Origin: Triparma columacea
Taxonomy: Eukaryota > Sar > Bolidophyceae > Parmales > Triparmaceae
NCBI GenBank assembly: GCA_030267965.1
Contig: BRYA01000184.1
Coordinates: 1-19,492, forward strand
Direction: 5' to 3'
Length of the DNA stretch: 19,492 nt
Numbering within the stretch: the stretch's first letter is position 1; every line of letters starts with the position of its first letter. The position numbers and the translations under genes are program-made. This document shows positions 6,979-16,584 of this stretch, one piece after another. The notes under the pieces are model-generated. The model searched no databases. It had not been told where the DNA came from and saw only the letters and a list, made by a program, of their open reading frames with translations.

Positions 6979-9900
6979 ATGAGCTCTGTTGTCGTGAGAA
7001 GGAGCGAAATTGACGACCAAAAGGGTGAGTACGGGTTATTTTGTGGGGGTTTGCGGACCTTGCGTTGCATCCCTTCCCCTCGCCCCCACCCAGAGCCCCT
7101 TTCTGACCGCCCCCCCCCATCCGCTCCCCTCGTGCTGCTTCCCCCCCTGCTGCCACCTCAAAGGCTTGACCGCCCTGATTTCCAAGTGTGGCGGACCGTC
7201 GGCGTTCAGGAAGAGGTTCGGGAGCTACAACTTTGCCCAGCTCATCGAAAGTAGCTACATTAGCATCACTTCATTTCACAAGGATTCGAGGAAGAGGCTC
7301 CTCGGTTACCTTGTCCTTAATGACACCCCCACGCACTTTAAGCACGGAAGTGAGGAGTTCCTCCGACTCTTCAACGCTGCCTACGACGACTGCGGTGCCA
7401 GGGGTAGCAACACACTTTGGGTTGACTTCATTGTGGCGGACTCTGAGTACAGCCAGGAGGCTGTGGAAAGCATGTTGGTGACAATCTACAACACGCTGCC
7501 GGAGGTCGACTACGTCCTGTTGAACTTGCCCAAGAGCGCCGCGGGCGACAAGGGAGCGTCAGCCGGAAGCGATTTGTTCGTCGAGTTGCCCGTAGCCTTT
7601 GAAGATGGTGAAGGAGTCGAGGATAGCGAGGCCGCAGAGGACTTCCAGAACATCACCATCATGATGAGCTACAGGGAGAGGTTAATTCCTACCTTGGCTG
7701 TGAGGGCGGCGTGCGTCGAGGACCACGACGACCTCGTCCCAATCTTTGACGAGCAGAGCGAGGTTCTCAGTGAGAACTACGGCAGCTTCTTCCTCGCCGA
7801 AATGATCGCGGCCCAGGACGGCAACAATAAGGCCCTCGTGGCGGTCAACCAGGAGGACCGTGCTTGCGGTTTGATGGCAATTTCTGATGACGTCGAGCTC
7901 AACGTCCTCCAGAGCTGCTTCCACCTCGAGGCCTTTGACTACTTGGTGAAGCTTCCCGAGGACGAGAGCTACGACGTTCTCGTTGGCCAGGAGGAGGAGA
8001 AGGAGGAGCTGGGGGATGGCCTTAAGGGGTTGGACTTGGTCGACGAGCCTTCGGCGGAGGACGCTGTCGTCGTTGTCGAGGCTCCCAAACTCATCATCGC
8101 TGGGGCCCCGGCGAGCGGCAAGGGAACGCAGTGCGAAATGCTCATTGAGAAGTATGGCGTCGTTCACTTGAGCACCGGTGACATGCTTAGGGCTGCCGTG
8201 GCGGCAGAGACGGAGGTTGGGCTGCAGGCGAAGGAGCTCATGGAGAGCGGCCAGTTGGTCAGCGACGATTTGATCATCAAGGTTGTCACTGATAGGCTAG
8301 CGGAGCCGGACTGCGTTGCCAAGGGCTGGATGCTGGACGGATTTCCGAGGACGAGGGCTCAAGCGGATGCCTTAGCCGCCGCCGGGATCGTCGCCGATGC
8401 CTTTGTTTTGCTGGATGTTCCGGACGACGACATTGTCGCGAGGGTCACAGGGAGGAGGCTGGACCCCGAGACAGGGAAGATCTACCACATGACGTTCAAC
8501 CCTCCCGAGAACGACGAGGTCGCGGCGAGGCTCATTCAGAGGGCCGATGACACGGAGGAGAAGTGTAGGGTGAGGCTCGCGACTTACCAGAAGAACATCA
8601 AGGACATTTCCGTTTGCTACGATGGAAGTGCGGACAAGGAGGTCAAGTTCGGAGAAGGTAATGACGAAGAAAAGAAGGAGGGGGAGGAGGGGGGGGGTGA
8701 AGGGCTGACTATTGATATCGAGGAGAACGAAGAACAGCCCACGGATATCCTCAAGAAGGTGAACGGAGCAAGGGGGAAGATGGAGGTGTTCGCGGACGTC
8801 GTGGGGGCTATCGATGAGAAGCTCGCCGTCAGAGCAGCAAAGATGGAGAAGAAGGCCAGCGAGAGCAGCAAGGCTCCAGGATCTAGCGTCGTCAGCAGCA
8901 AAGCTGACTTGGCCGACACGTTGGCCACCGCGGAGTCCAACGCCTTCAGCGTTACGCTGTTTTGCCTCGACAACTATTTCGAGAGCAGGAGCTCTGACTT
9001 CTTGCCCCACGCCTTCAATTCCTTCAAGGATCGCGATTACTGTATCCTGACCGTGCCGAGCAGCGCAAGCGAGAGCCCGCTTCTCAAAAACTTTGTCCCC
9101 GTTACCGCAAAGAGTGGGAGCACCTTCTCCCACTGCCTGTACGTGCTCCACAAGGACGCGCTCTTCGCCAAGGATTTTATGAAGGTCGAGAGGTATGCCG
9201 AGGACAAGTTCGGGGGGAGCATTCCCAGGTTGATCAAGAGCATGGGATCCGGCGGCTCCAAGGTTAGGGAGGACATCGAAAGGAGTAAAGCCGAGAACGA
9301 CGTGACTTTGGAGGAGAATCCGACGATAGCGAGCTTTGCCGTCACGGTCGGTAAAGTTTTAATTGGTGTGGTGGTCGTTCATAGGAAAACCACAAACGTG
9401 GAGGATGTCAACTGGCTCAGAGGGAACTTCCACACTGAGGACTTCATCGCGTACGACAGGCACAGGGCAAGGAACCAGGGGACAATCAGTAGGTGAGTGC
9501 GACGAGCGGCGAGCAAAGCGCGACAAGCGGAGAGCAAAGCGAGCAGGGTACGACGTGTCTCGTGATTACGACGCGTTTCGTGATTATGACGTGTTTCTGC
9601 TATGCTAACCTCCTTGTTTCCGCTATGCTAACCTCCTTGTTTCCGCTATGCTAACCTCATTTCGTCGTTGCTTCGCTCCTCCTCCCCACCACCACAGCTT
9701 CGCTGTGAACCCGGTGTACTGGGGGTACGCTCGTTACATCATGAAGGAGATAATGAGGCTCTTTGATAAGACCGTCATATACTACGAGAGCAGGCCAAAG
9801 GAGGCCATCCCTGCCATTGTCATCAACCAGTTCGTTCCTGTCAGACCCAGGCACAGGGCGCTTCCCTTTAAGGGACAAGACCTCGCCTTGTGGAAGAGAC

Positions 9901-11666
9901 ATGTAAAGGCCGTCGAGGGGGGAGAGGAGGAGAGCAAGGAGGAGGAGGGCAAGGAAGAGGATAAATGGGAGCCAACACCTGAGTCAGGCATGGCGCTGCA
10001 GTTTATCACCAAGAGGCTCCTCACCGAGCCCAAGATTGCTTGCAACAGCAAGATTGTTGTGGTGGGGGCAAGCTGTACAGGTATCTCGTTTATCGAGACG
10101 CTCCTCTTTACCCCTTACCTGAATTTCACCAACATCGCGCTCGTGTGCCCTTACGGTTTGCCTGAAGGTGGAGATACTGTGAATGGCGTCCTACCCAAGG
10201 ATGAAGATTTCCCCAGTAAGGGCAGGATGGTAGGGCTGGCGCTTGCCAACAAGATCAGGGTCGCCGGCGCGGAGATGGTTGAGCTGGACCGCGACGCCAA
10301 GGCGATCGTACTGAGCGACGATTCGGTACTGCCTTACGACGTGCTGGTGTTGGCGAGTGGCAGGGCCGATGCCAGCAAAAAGAAGGTCGCCGGGGCAGGC
10401 TCTGGCTTGGACGGCTGCTTCTTCCTCTCGGACGTGAGGGGCGCGGAGGAGGTCCAGGGGGCGCTCAAGCACCTGCAGGCCGGTGAGAAGGTTGTCGTTT
10501 ATGGGGGATCGTTGGAGAGCCTCACGTGCGTTGGCGCGCTTCTCAGGGAGGGTATTAGGGGGAAGGACATTGTCCTCGTCAACGGATTCGCGTTGGGCGA
10601 CGCTGGCATGGACGACGCTGTCGTCGGGGCCATGGAAGCTGAGGGTATTAATGTCAGGGCCGGGCTCAAGGCCGTTGAGGTTTTGGGCGATTCCGACCAG
10701 TGCGTGGTCGGGCTCAAAGTGGCGGCGGAAGGGGACGAGGCCGAGGAAGATATTGAGTGCAGAATGATCGTTTTCGCAGGGAAGCACGACTGCAACCCAG
10801 AGGTCTTCAAGGCCGTGAACGGGTCCGGCTTGGTGTACGACGGGAGGTTGGTCGTATCCAAGGGCATGAAGACCGTTGACGAGCACATTTACGCCGGTGG
10901 GACCATGACAAAGTACAGCAGGACGATTAAACGCCAGCTGAAGCACGAGAGGTTCTGCAGCAAGGAGACTGGAGCGTACATTGCTGAGTGTGTGTTGACC
11001 AAAGTCGACCCTTTGAGCCCTGGAGAAGTCGAGCCTGAGGAGGTTCCGAGGTTCTCCGCGCCAAGAAGCGTTAGTGGATGGATGCCTGGAGGTTTCTTCT
11101 ACGCTCGGGTGTCCCTTCCAGCTGTCGGGGACTGCACTACAATGATCACGGGCGGCGTCGGGGAGGGCACTTGCGGCAGGTATAGTATTCTCAGGTGCGA
11201 CCCAAGGGGAGTCGTCTGCGAATTTATTTACCTAGGCAAGGAGGAGATCGAGGTCTCGAACTACAACAAGATCGTGGGGCTGCAGGAGGCTTACTTGAAC
11301 TCCGCAGTTGCGAATTATGAGAGGGGGAATGTTGAGGACTGGGTCGACTTCTTCAGGGAAGACTGGAGTACCGCAATCATGCACGACAGGTTCCCGCTTT
11401 TGCACGCGAGCATTCGCCACCTGCTCGGGAACGACGAGGGCGCCTTCGACGTGTCCGACATGATAGTTAGGGGGGTGGAGGAAGGTAAGGACGACGAAAC
11501 GTTGAACACAACAAGGAGGAACATGGTAGGCCCGGGAGGGAACATGCTTATGCCCTCAACCAAGAAGCTCATCGAAGCAAACGCCATCGAGTTCTTAAGG
11601 AAGAATAAGGCAGTATTGAACCGGTATTTATTGCCAGAGAGGCAGGCAGGGGGGAAGACGGAATAA
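6979..11666 (+). CDS. CFAP61: CFAP61 (axonemal calmodulin- and spoke-associated complex subunit) with an internal adenylate kinase domain, three exons
   Basis: Exons are 6979-7024, 7164-9492 and 9698-11666; the product is 1447 residues. Intron 1 (7025-7163, GTGAGT...AAAG) is phase 1 and intron 2 (9493-9697, GTGAGT...CAG) is phase 2; both joins keep frame. The start MSSVVVRRSEID precedes GLTALISKC. Residues about 194-260 (VEDHDDLVPIFDEQSEVL and onward) match the acetyltransferase-like N-terminal region of CFAP61. Residues about 323-570 are an adenylate kinase: P-loop GAPASGKGTQC, LSTGDMLR, LDGFPRT, lid TGRRLDPETGKIYH and RADDTEEKCRVRL. All the usual catalytic Arg motifs look present, with an acidic insert before the last helix. 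A second CFAP61 region follows (SVTLFCLDNYFESRSSDF; FAVNPVYWGYARYIMKEI). Then come two dinucleotide-binding-like segments, IVVVGASCTGISF (about 910) and VVVYGGSLESL (about 1056). CFAP61 works at the radial spoke base in motile cilia. Confidence 0.93.
9506..9661. repeat. Three successive tandem repeat families filling CFAP61 intron 2
   Basis: A 21-base unit occurs about twice (9506-9526 and 9527-9547, sharing GAGCAAAGCG). An 18-base unit occurs twice plus part of a third (9552-9569, 9570-9587, onward). A 23-base unit occurs three times (9593-9615, 9616-9638, 9639-9661). Each 23-base unit contains GCTATGCTAACCTC, whose CTAAC looks like a splicing branch point. The intron is 205 bases, the same length as the MATE intron, which may be coincidence. 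Confidence 0.9.
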
Positions 11667-12026
11667 GGGAGAATGAGTCGTGATGGTGGTTGTGTGCGGT
11701 GTGAGTCTGTGTGGGGGAGGGGGGGTGGTTAGGAGGGGGAAATGTAAAAGTGTTTTGGATGGTATGAAAGAAACATTATTTTTCTTTTTATCGTCCATGC
11801 TAGTGAGGAGTGAGCATGGGTAGGTGAGGAGGGACATGACACCACGACGTAAGCGAAGAAAGTTGTGTGACACTTGTAACAAAACGTTAATGTTGCCAGA
11901 TGATGTCAAGTCATTTTTTAACCCAAGATCCAGTCCACCTCTGACCTCATCACACCTGGCACTTTCACCATAGCTTCTCTCAGCGCACTAAACAAATGTA
12001 TCCCGTCAATTAAACTACTGCAACAT

Positions 12027-12175
12027 CAATTTTTGATTTTTTTCAACAAATTTTTTTGACGGTAATCTTACACTCTATATACTATAAATATCTTACCAGT
12101 AATACACTATATTATATTAATAATGTAGTATATCGTATAAAATTTGTTGTATCAAATTGACAAAAATCAAAATTG
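12027..12175. repeat. Imperfect inverted repeat in the AT-rich island
   Basis: The left arm (12027-12054) reads as a CAATTTTTGATTTTT-type run followed by CAACAAATTTT. The right arm (12139-12175) contains AAAATTTGTTG and CAAAAATCAAAATTG, the reverse complements with one indel and an 11-base insertion. The spacer is about 85 bases. It could be a relic of a small non-autonomous transposon, a matrix-attachment-like hairpin, or a chance product of AT-rich sequence. Confidence 0.5.
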
Positions 12176-12536
12176 TTTAAAAAAAATTGAATTTTTAATA
12201 TGTCTTGAAAATGTTAGGATACATATTTGTAACATTATTTGATAACGTCAATAAAAATTAAGAATTATGTATAGATTTAGAAACTTCAGTTTGATAAGAA
12301 TCAGTATTAATGTTGCTCTCAATTATATTTAGAATCCGATTATATTAACCAATCATTAAAGAAAAAGAGATCAAATCTTGATGATGAAAAAATATATTTT
12401 AAATGATTTTTCGGTTGTCAGAGACAAGAGAGAGTATCTTTAACATAGTTCCTGTTGTTGCTGATAGGTTATCTGGCCCAAAACGTACACCCGCGTCCTT
12501 TGATTTGCAACACCAGTTGTTGAGCGTTTTTTTTCC

Positions 12537-12546
12537 GTCACGTGAC
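12537..12546. promoter_or_regulatory. GTCACGTGAC palindrome upstream of the channel gene
   Basis: A perfect 10-base palindrome with the CACGTG core (E-box/G-box, bound by bHLH or bZIP factors in other eukaryotes) lies 85 bases before the ATG at 12631. It directly follows a T-run. Its position suits a promoter element, but no binding evidence is available. Confidence 0.4.
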
Positions 12547-12630
12547 AGGACAGGTGCCAAGTTATAGTCCCTACTTGGTCTGAACTGAAAAGAGAACTGC
12601 AAACTTTTTCATCCCCTCTTGGAACTTGCG

Positions 12631-15026
12631 ATGTCGCTCCCCGCAGTCGCGATTGCACTTGCTGGCATGCACCTAAACATAACAACTATTCACTCCGATG
12701 GCTTCATCAACATGTACGAAGATGGAAATTTCCTTGCTGATAGCTCTCAATGGACTGGACTTCTTGTGGATCAGATCGATTGGATCGCTAAACAGGCTGG
12801 CTTCACATATACTCTGTTTCCCCCGTCTGGACTTGGTGATAGCTGTTCTAATTCGACAGGTTTAGATTCCTCTTTGAATTGGGCTGGAGAATACAATTGT
12901 GGCAGTGAAGACGTGTGGGATGGGAGGACCGATGCTTACTGGGCACCATGTGAGAATGAAGGGGTCACTCGCGAGATGCCTCGCGTTACACTCTGCATGT
13001 TATCCTCGTGCTAAGCCTTTTCTCTCTCGCTGCTCCATAAACCCCCACGCATGCGCAGACTACATAACTCCGACACGCATCGAGAAGAATTACTTCACAG
13101 TGCCTTTCTTCTCTTCTGTCGGATTAAGTATTGTATTGAAGGAATCCAACATGTATGTCCCGGAGAGTCTTGAGGAAGTTCATGCAGCCATCAAGAAGCC
13201 GATGCTCCCTTTCACAACAAATATGTGGTATGGGACATTTATTGTGGTAATATTCTCCGCAATCGTTATGTGGGCCATCGAGCATACACACCGGGGGGGC
13301 GTTCGATTCCTCCCACCCAAGTCAAAGTATCTGGTACCAAAAGTGCTCCAAAACCTAAATTCTGATGAGGGGGGTTTCAAGTCGAAGCCCGTGAGCACAA
13401 GGAAGAACGAGAGGGGACTCTTCACCCTCGATAGCTTGACATTCGCCTTCTTTTACTTTTTTGAGAGAGGCACTTTGACGTTGAGCGGACACAACGTCTT
13501 TGAGCCTGTGACGGTCGGAGGGAGACTTTTCAATATCGTATACTGTTCTTTTTGCTGTGTGTGGGTTGCTACATATACAGCAAATTTGGCGAGTATTTTG
13601 CAGTCCGAACAAGTCCACTTCTCTATCAAGACAATCCCCGATCTGATCCGGAACGAAAAAGTTGCTTGTTCTTTGGCAGGCACGGCTTTTGACACTTTCT
13701 TAGCAGAATCTTTCCCTCACCTTAGTCGGCACACCGTCACTGGCGGATACGTAGGCCAGCAAGAAGCATTGATCGCCGGCCATTGTGACGCAATCATCAA
13801 CGCAGAGCCCGTCACAACGTACTATTCAAACAATGTGGGGTGTCAGGACAACATGCACATTACCGGAGACGGGCTGAAGTGGGGAGTCTCAGACATGGCA
13901 GTTGGGGTCAAGTTCGGTGACGAGGGGACTGCCATCACAAATGCATTGAACTATTGGTTGCTCACGCTTCAGTCTTGCTCGACGACGCTCAAGGGTAGTG
14001 CTTGCTATAATGGAAAAAATAGTGAGGATCTATGGAAAAAGCACGTCGAAACTAACTATTGTGAGGAAAGCTTTGATCCTTCCGCGTCCTCGATGCTTGG
14101 TGTCGACGACTTTGCAGCTGTCTTCGCGGCAGTTGTTCTTGTCGGTGTCGTGGCCATGGCAATAGAGGTATTTAGTCACAGGTGAGCTGTAAGCTTGTCA
14201 TGGGGGAGTATCGCAAATACAGCACTCTGGACGTCAGAAGAGCACCTCATATATATTTCTAACGCAGCCCTTTCGGTGCGACTCACTTCGCCTGTTCAGA
14301 AAGCCACTTAGAGATCGTCTTACTGGCCGGAAGCAGGATCTCTTGAAGTTCCTCCGTAAGCACCACTTGGAATGCTTCGACGAAGGAGAGTTCATGGTAG
14401 ACGACTTCATGAGAGTGTTCGACGAGAAGAAAGAGGACCCAGAGTGGCTCGCTAATCTCCTCACCCACGTGAAATCCTTCTACCTTCACACCGACATGGC
14501 TTCATGGAAGTTGGTCAACATGACGGAGAACCGTATTATGAAGAATTACGCAGTCTTGCTCATTGACGAAATGGACGATGAAATGACTGAGAACTACTAC
14601 TTTATTTCCGAAGTAATACGCGAGTGCCAATCGACGCTCAGGATGATGATCGAGCGTGCCATTACCGAGACCAGCGAGAGGACTTCCATGAAGGCCCTCG
14701 AAGCTTTGATCCGCAAGCGACACACAAAGGTCATGAAGACTTCAGGAGGGATTTTGCGGAACATCCCACTTCCCCAGATGAGGAGGGAATCACGAGACGT
14801 CGTCCAGGACTTTAAGACACACAGAAGGGGCTCGTTGGAGGAGCCTACTAGGAGAAGGAGTGAGGTTACGTCGGGGAAACAACCCAACCCTCTGTTCAAT
14901 GCAAAAGGGAGGAAAGACGAGGATGGCGGGGAGGAAGCAGATGAGGAGAGTTGGCCAAGGTGGACTGACCGGCACACTGGAAGCAATGAAAAGGGCCAGA
15001 GAAGATTTTCGCAGGTCCAGATCTGA
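12631..15026 (+). CDS. Ionotropic glutamate receptor-like ligand-gated channel, three exons
   Basis: Exons are 12631-12949, 13059-14181 and 14300-15026; the product is 722 residues. Introns 12950-13058 (phase 1, GTGAGA...GCAG) and 14182-14299 (phase 2, GTGAGC...TCAG) restore YYITPTR and HRKPLRD. A short hydrophobic leader is followed at once by ligand-binding half S1, so there is no large amino-terminal domain. Arg113 in ITPTRIEKNYFTVPF matches the family's ligand-carboxylate Arg. M1 is at about 162-181, the pore helix and loop at about 232-250, and M3 carries TYTANLASIL (278-287), the family hallmark SYTANLAAF. S2 runs to about 450 with Glu356 in the position expected to bind the ligand amino group. 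M4 is at 458-478. The pore site equivalent to the animal Q/R position reads FFERG (Glu242, Arg243). A charged cytosolic tail of about 240 residues is unrecognised. The ligand is unknown. Confidence 0.88.
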
Positions 15027-15143
15027 GCTGACATAAATCATTTCCATTTGACGTATTTTAAGAAGTGTTAAATCACATTCGAGGTTTTGTACATGAATTA
15101 TTGTTCCATTAAGGACCTCTATTATCTCATTTTATTGTCCCCT
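15027..15143. terminator. Convergent 3' ends of the channel and kinase genes
   Basis: These 117 AT-rich bases separate two converging stop codons, so both transcripts must end here or overlap. AATAAA reads on the minus strand at 15136-15131, 8 bases beyond the kinase stop, and is a possible polyadenylation signal. On the plus strand no single clear signal stands out. Confidence 0.35.
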
Positions 15144-16265
15144 TCATAACGGCTGATCCGCTGGGGGAGCCAGGGCTGCCGCAATGGCCCCCTTGTGCCT
15201 GCCCTTCTCCTGCTGCCTCATTCTCTGCTCTTTCCTCCTCTGCGTAATCTCGTTGTAGAGCTTCTCCCTGTAATCTCCAGCCGAGAGCTTCTTATTGTCG
15301 TTGATAGCAATGACACATGGCGCGTTAGGGAATGTCGGCTCATCGTCTGGGTTGTGAAACTCGGCCACATACGGGTGCCTCAATGCGTCCTCCGCACTGC
15401 ACCTTTTGCTCGGTGAAAAGAAGAGGCACTGGTGGAGGAGCTCCAATGCCTCAGCCTTTTGACCAGGGAAAAGCTCGCTGAGACTCGTCTGCCTCGTGGG
15501 CGGTATCGACTCTAGCATGGTCAAAGAGAAGGGGGACTTGATGCTATCAATATCATCGCCGCTCGGTTTCCCCGTGACCTCAATAATTTTTTCCAGCTGG
15601 TTCATGGTTGAGTTGCCCTGGAAGAGTGGCCTGTTGGCGAGCATTTCGGCCAAGATGCACCCCAAGGACCAGATGTCAATCCCCTTGGTATAATGGTTCG
15701 ATCCTAGGAGGATCTCAGGCGCCCTGTACCACCTCGTCGCGACGTAGTCAGTCAAAACTGGGCTCGGCCCAGCACTCTCCGCCACGCTCCTACAGAGGCC
15801 AAAGTCGCATAGCTTCACCTTGCAGTCACCGTTGAGGAGAATGTTGCTTGGCTTGATGTCCCTGTGCAAAAGCTCCGCGCTATGGATGTACTTGAGCGCC
15901 TTTAAAATCTGGTACACCACGTACTTCTTGTGGATATCCTCGAGGATCTCGGCGCGGATCACCGCGTGTAGATCTGTGTCCATGAAGTCAAATGTCAAGT
16001 AAATATCCCTGTCATTCTCAGCCTTTATGACGTGCTGCATCCTAATCAAGTTGTCATGACCATTGAGCTCTTGCAGGTACATAATTTCCCTGAAGGTTCT
16101 CTGCGCGTCAGTGGCATTCCTGAAGGCATCAAAGCACTTCTTCAGTGCAATTACCCCTCTGTGCCTCTTCTCAATTGCCTTCCAAACGATTCCGTACGCC
16201 CCCTTGCCGAGTTTCTGACACAACTCAAACCGCCTCAGCACATGGTGGTCGACTTCCTCCGACAT
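15144..16265 (-). CDS. MAPK15: ERK7/MAPK15-like MAP kinase, single exon
   Basis: This is a 373-residue Ser/Thr kinase with all catalytic motifs: Gly loop GKGAYG (20-25), ATP-binding Lys42, HRD at 134-136 and KPSN, DFG at 154-156, and APE at 182-184. KKCFDAFRNATDAQRTFREI and AENDRDIYLTFDFMDTDLHAVI are strongly ERK7/ERK8 (MAPK15)-like. The activation loop reads TDY (172-174) instead of the TEY of animal MAPK15. The C-terminal extension after the kinase core is short and basic, much shorter than in the human protein as I recall it. Animal and protist ERK7 members act at basal bodies and cilia and autophosphorylate their loop; that is family knowledge. The presence of two axonemal genes nearby fits but does not prove a flagellar role here. 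The start ATG at 16265-16263 sits directly before the conserved kinase N-terminus, with A at -3. Confidence 0.9.
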   Translation of the reverse strand: MSEEVDHHVLRRFELCQKLGKGAYGIVWKAIEKRHRGVIALKKCFDAFRNATDAQRTFREIMYLQELNGHDNLIRMQHVIKAENDRDIYLTFDFMDTDLHAVIRAEILEDIHKKYVVYQILKALKYIHSAELLHRDIKPSNILLNGDCKVKLCDFGLCRSVAESAGPSPVLTDYVATRWYRAPEILLGSNHYTKGIDIWSLGCILAEMLANRPLFQGNSTMNQLEKIIEVTGKPSGDDIDSIKSPFSLTMLESIPPTRQTSLSELFPGQKAEALELLHQCLFFSPSKRCSAEDALRHPYVAEFHNPDDEPTFPNAPCVIAINDNKKLSAGDYREKLYNEITQRRKEQRMRQQEKGRHKGAIAAALAPPADQPL

Positions 16266-16584
16266 CGTCTTCAGGTGTCGCGAATTTTGGTGACAGAAAA
16301 GTGCTGTTCGCTGGAGGTGTTTGTAAAATTTGGGGATCTGGTACAGGAAACGACGATTGAGTGATCCTGGGGCGTCTTTTGTCCTTCAATCAAGTAACCG
16401 GAAGGTTTATTCCCAACACTCTGCTAACTATGGGGATTTTTTTTTTGTGGCAACACAACTCCACCACCACACTCAAACTTTCTCGAAATATTTTGACTTA
16501 AAAAGAGTTCCTTATGATGGTTGACTTTGTTCCAGAAACACCGCCAACACCCCCCCTCTATCCCTGCCCCTCTCTCAACCCCCC
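16266..16584. other. Intergenic stretch of 319 bases between two minus-strand genes
   Basis: This must hold the 3' end of the NT-C2 gene and the promoter of the MAPK15-like gene. A run of eleven T (on the plus strand) lies at about 16436-16446. No coding sequence, RNA gene or clear polyadenylation signal is visible. Pyrimidine-rich sequence at 16545-16590 adjoins the NT-C2 stop codon. Confidence 0.6.

Larger units (their letters stand above)
11667..12630. other. Intergenic stretch of 964 bases: CFAP61 3' region, AT-rich island, channel gene promoter
   Basis: No convincing coding sequence, tRNA or rRNA is visible. The first about 150 bases are G/T-rich and look like a 3' untranslated region; a TGTAA lies at 11743-11747 and an A/T-rich patch follows near 11775-11790. 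From about 11990 to 12440 the base composition turns strongly AT-rich, in sharp contrast to the GC-rich genes on both sides. GC content rises again before the channel gene. The short reading frames here are low in complexity and I do not call them. Confidence 0.7.

Noticed and set aside
8372..9151. 259-codon minus-strand frame over CFAP61 exon 2
   Set aside because: It mirrors the adenylate kinase and acidic regions of CFAP61 and shows no family motif, so it is a shadow of the real gene.
10191..10946. 251-codon minus-strand frame over CFAP61 exon 3
   Set aside because: Antisense to a strongly supported exon, with no recognisable protein features.
14221..14267. Acceptor at 14267 for the last channel intron
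   Set aside because: Using it gives a frame that reaches a stop at about 14343; the acceptor at 14299 keeps the long tail in frame.
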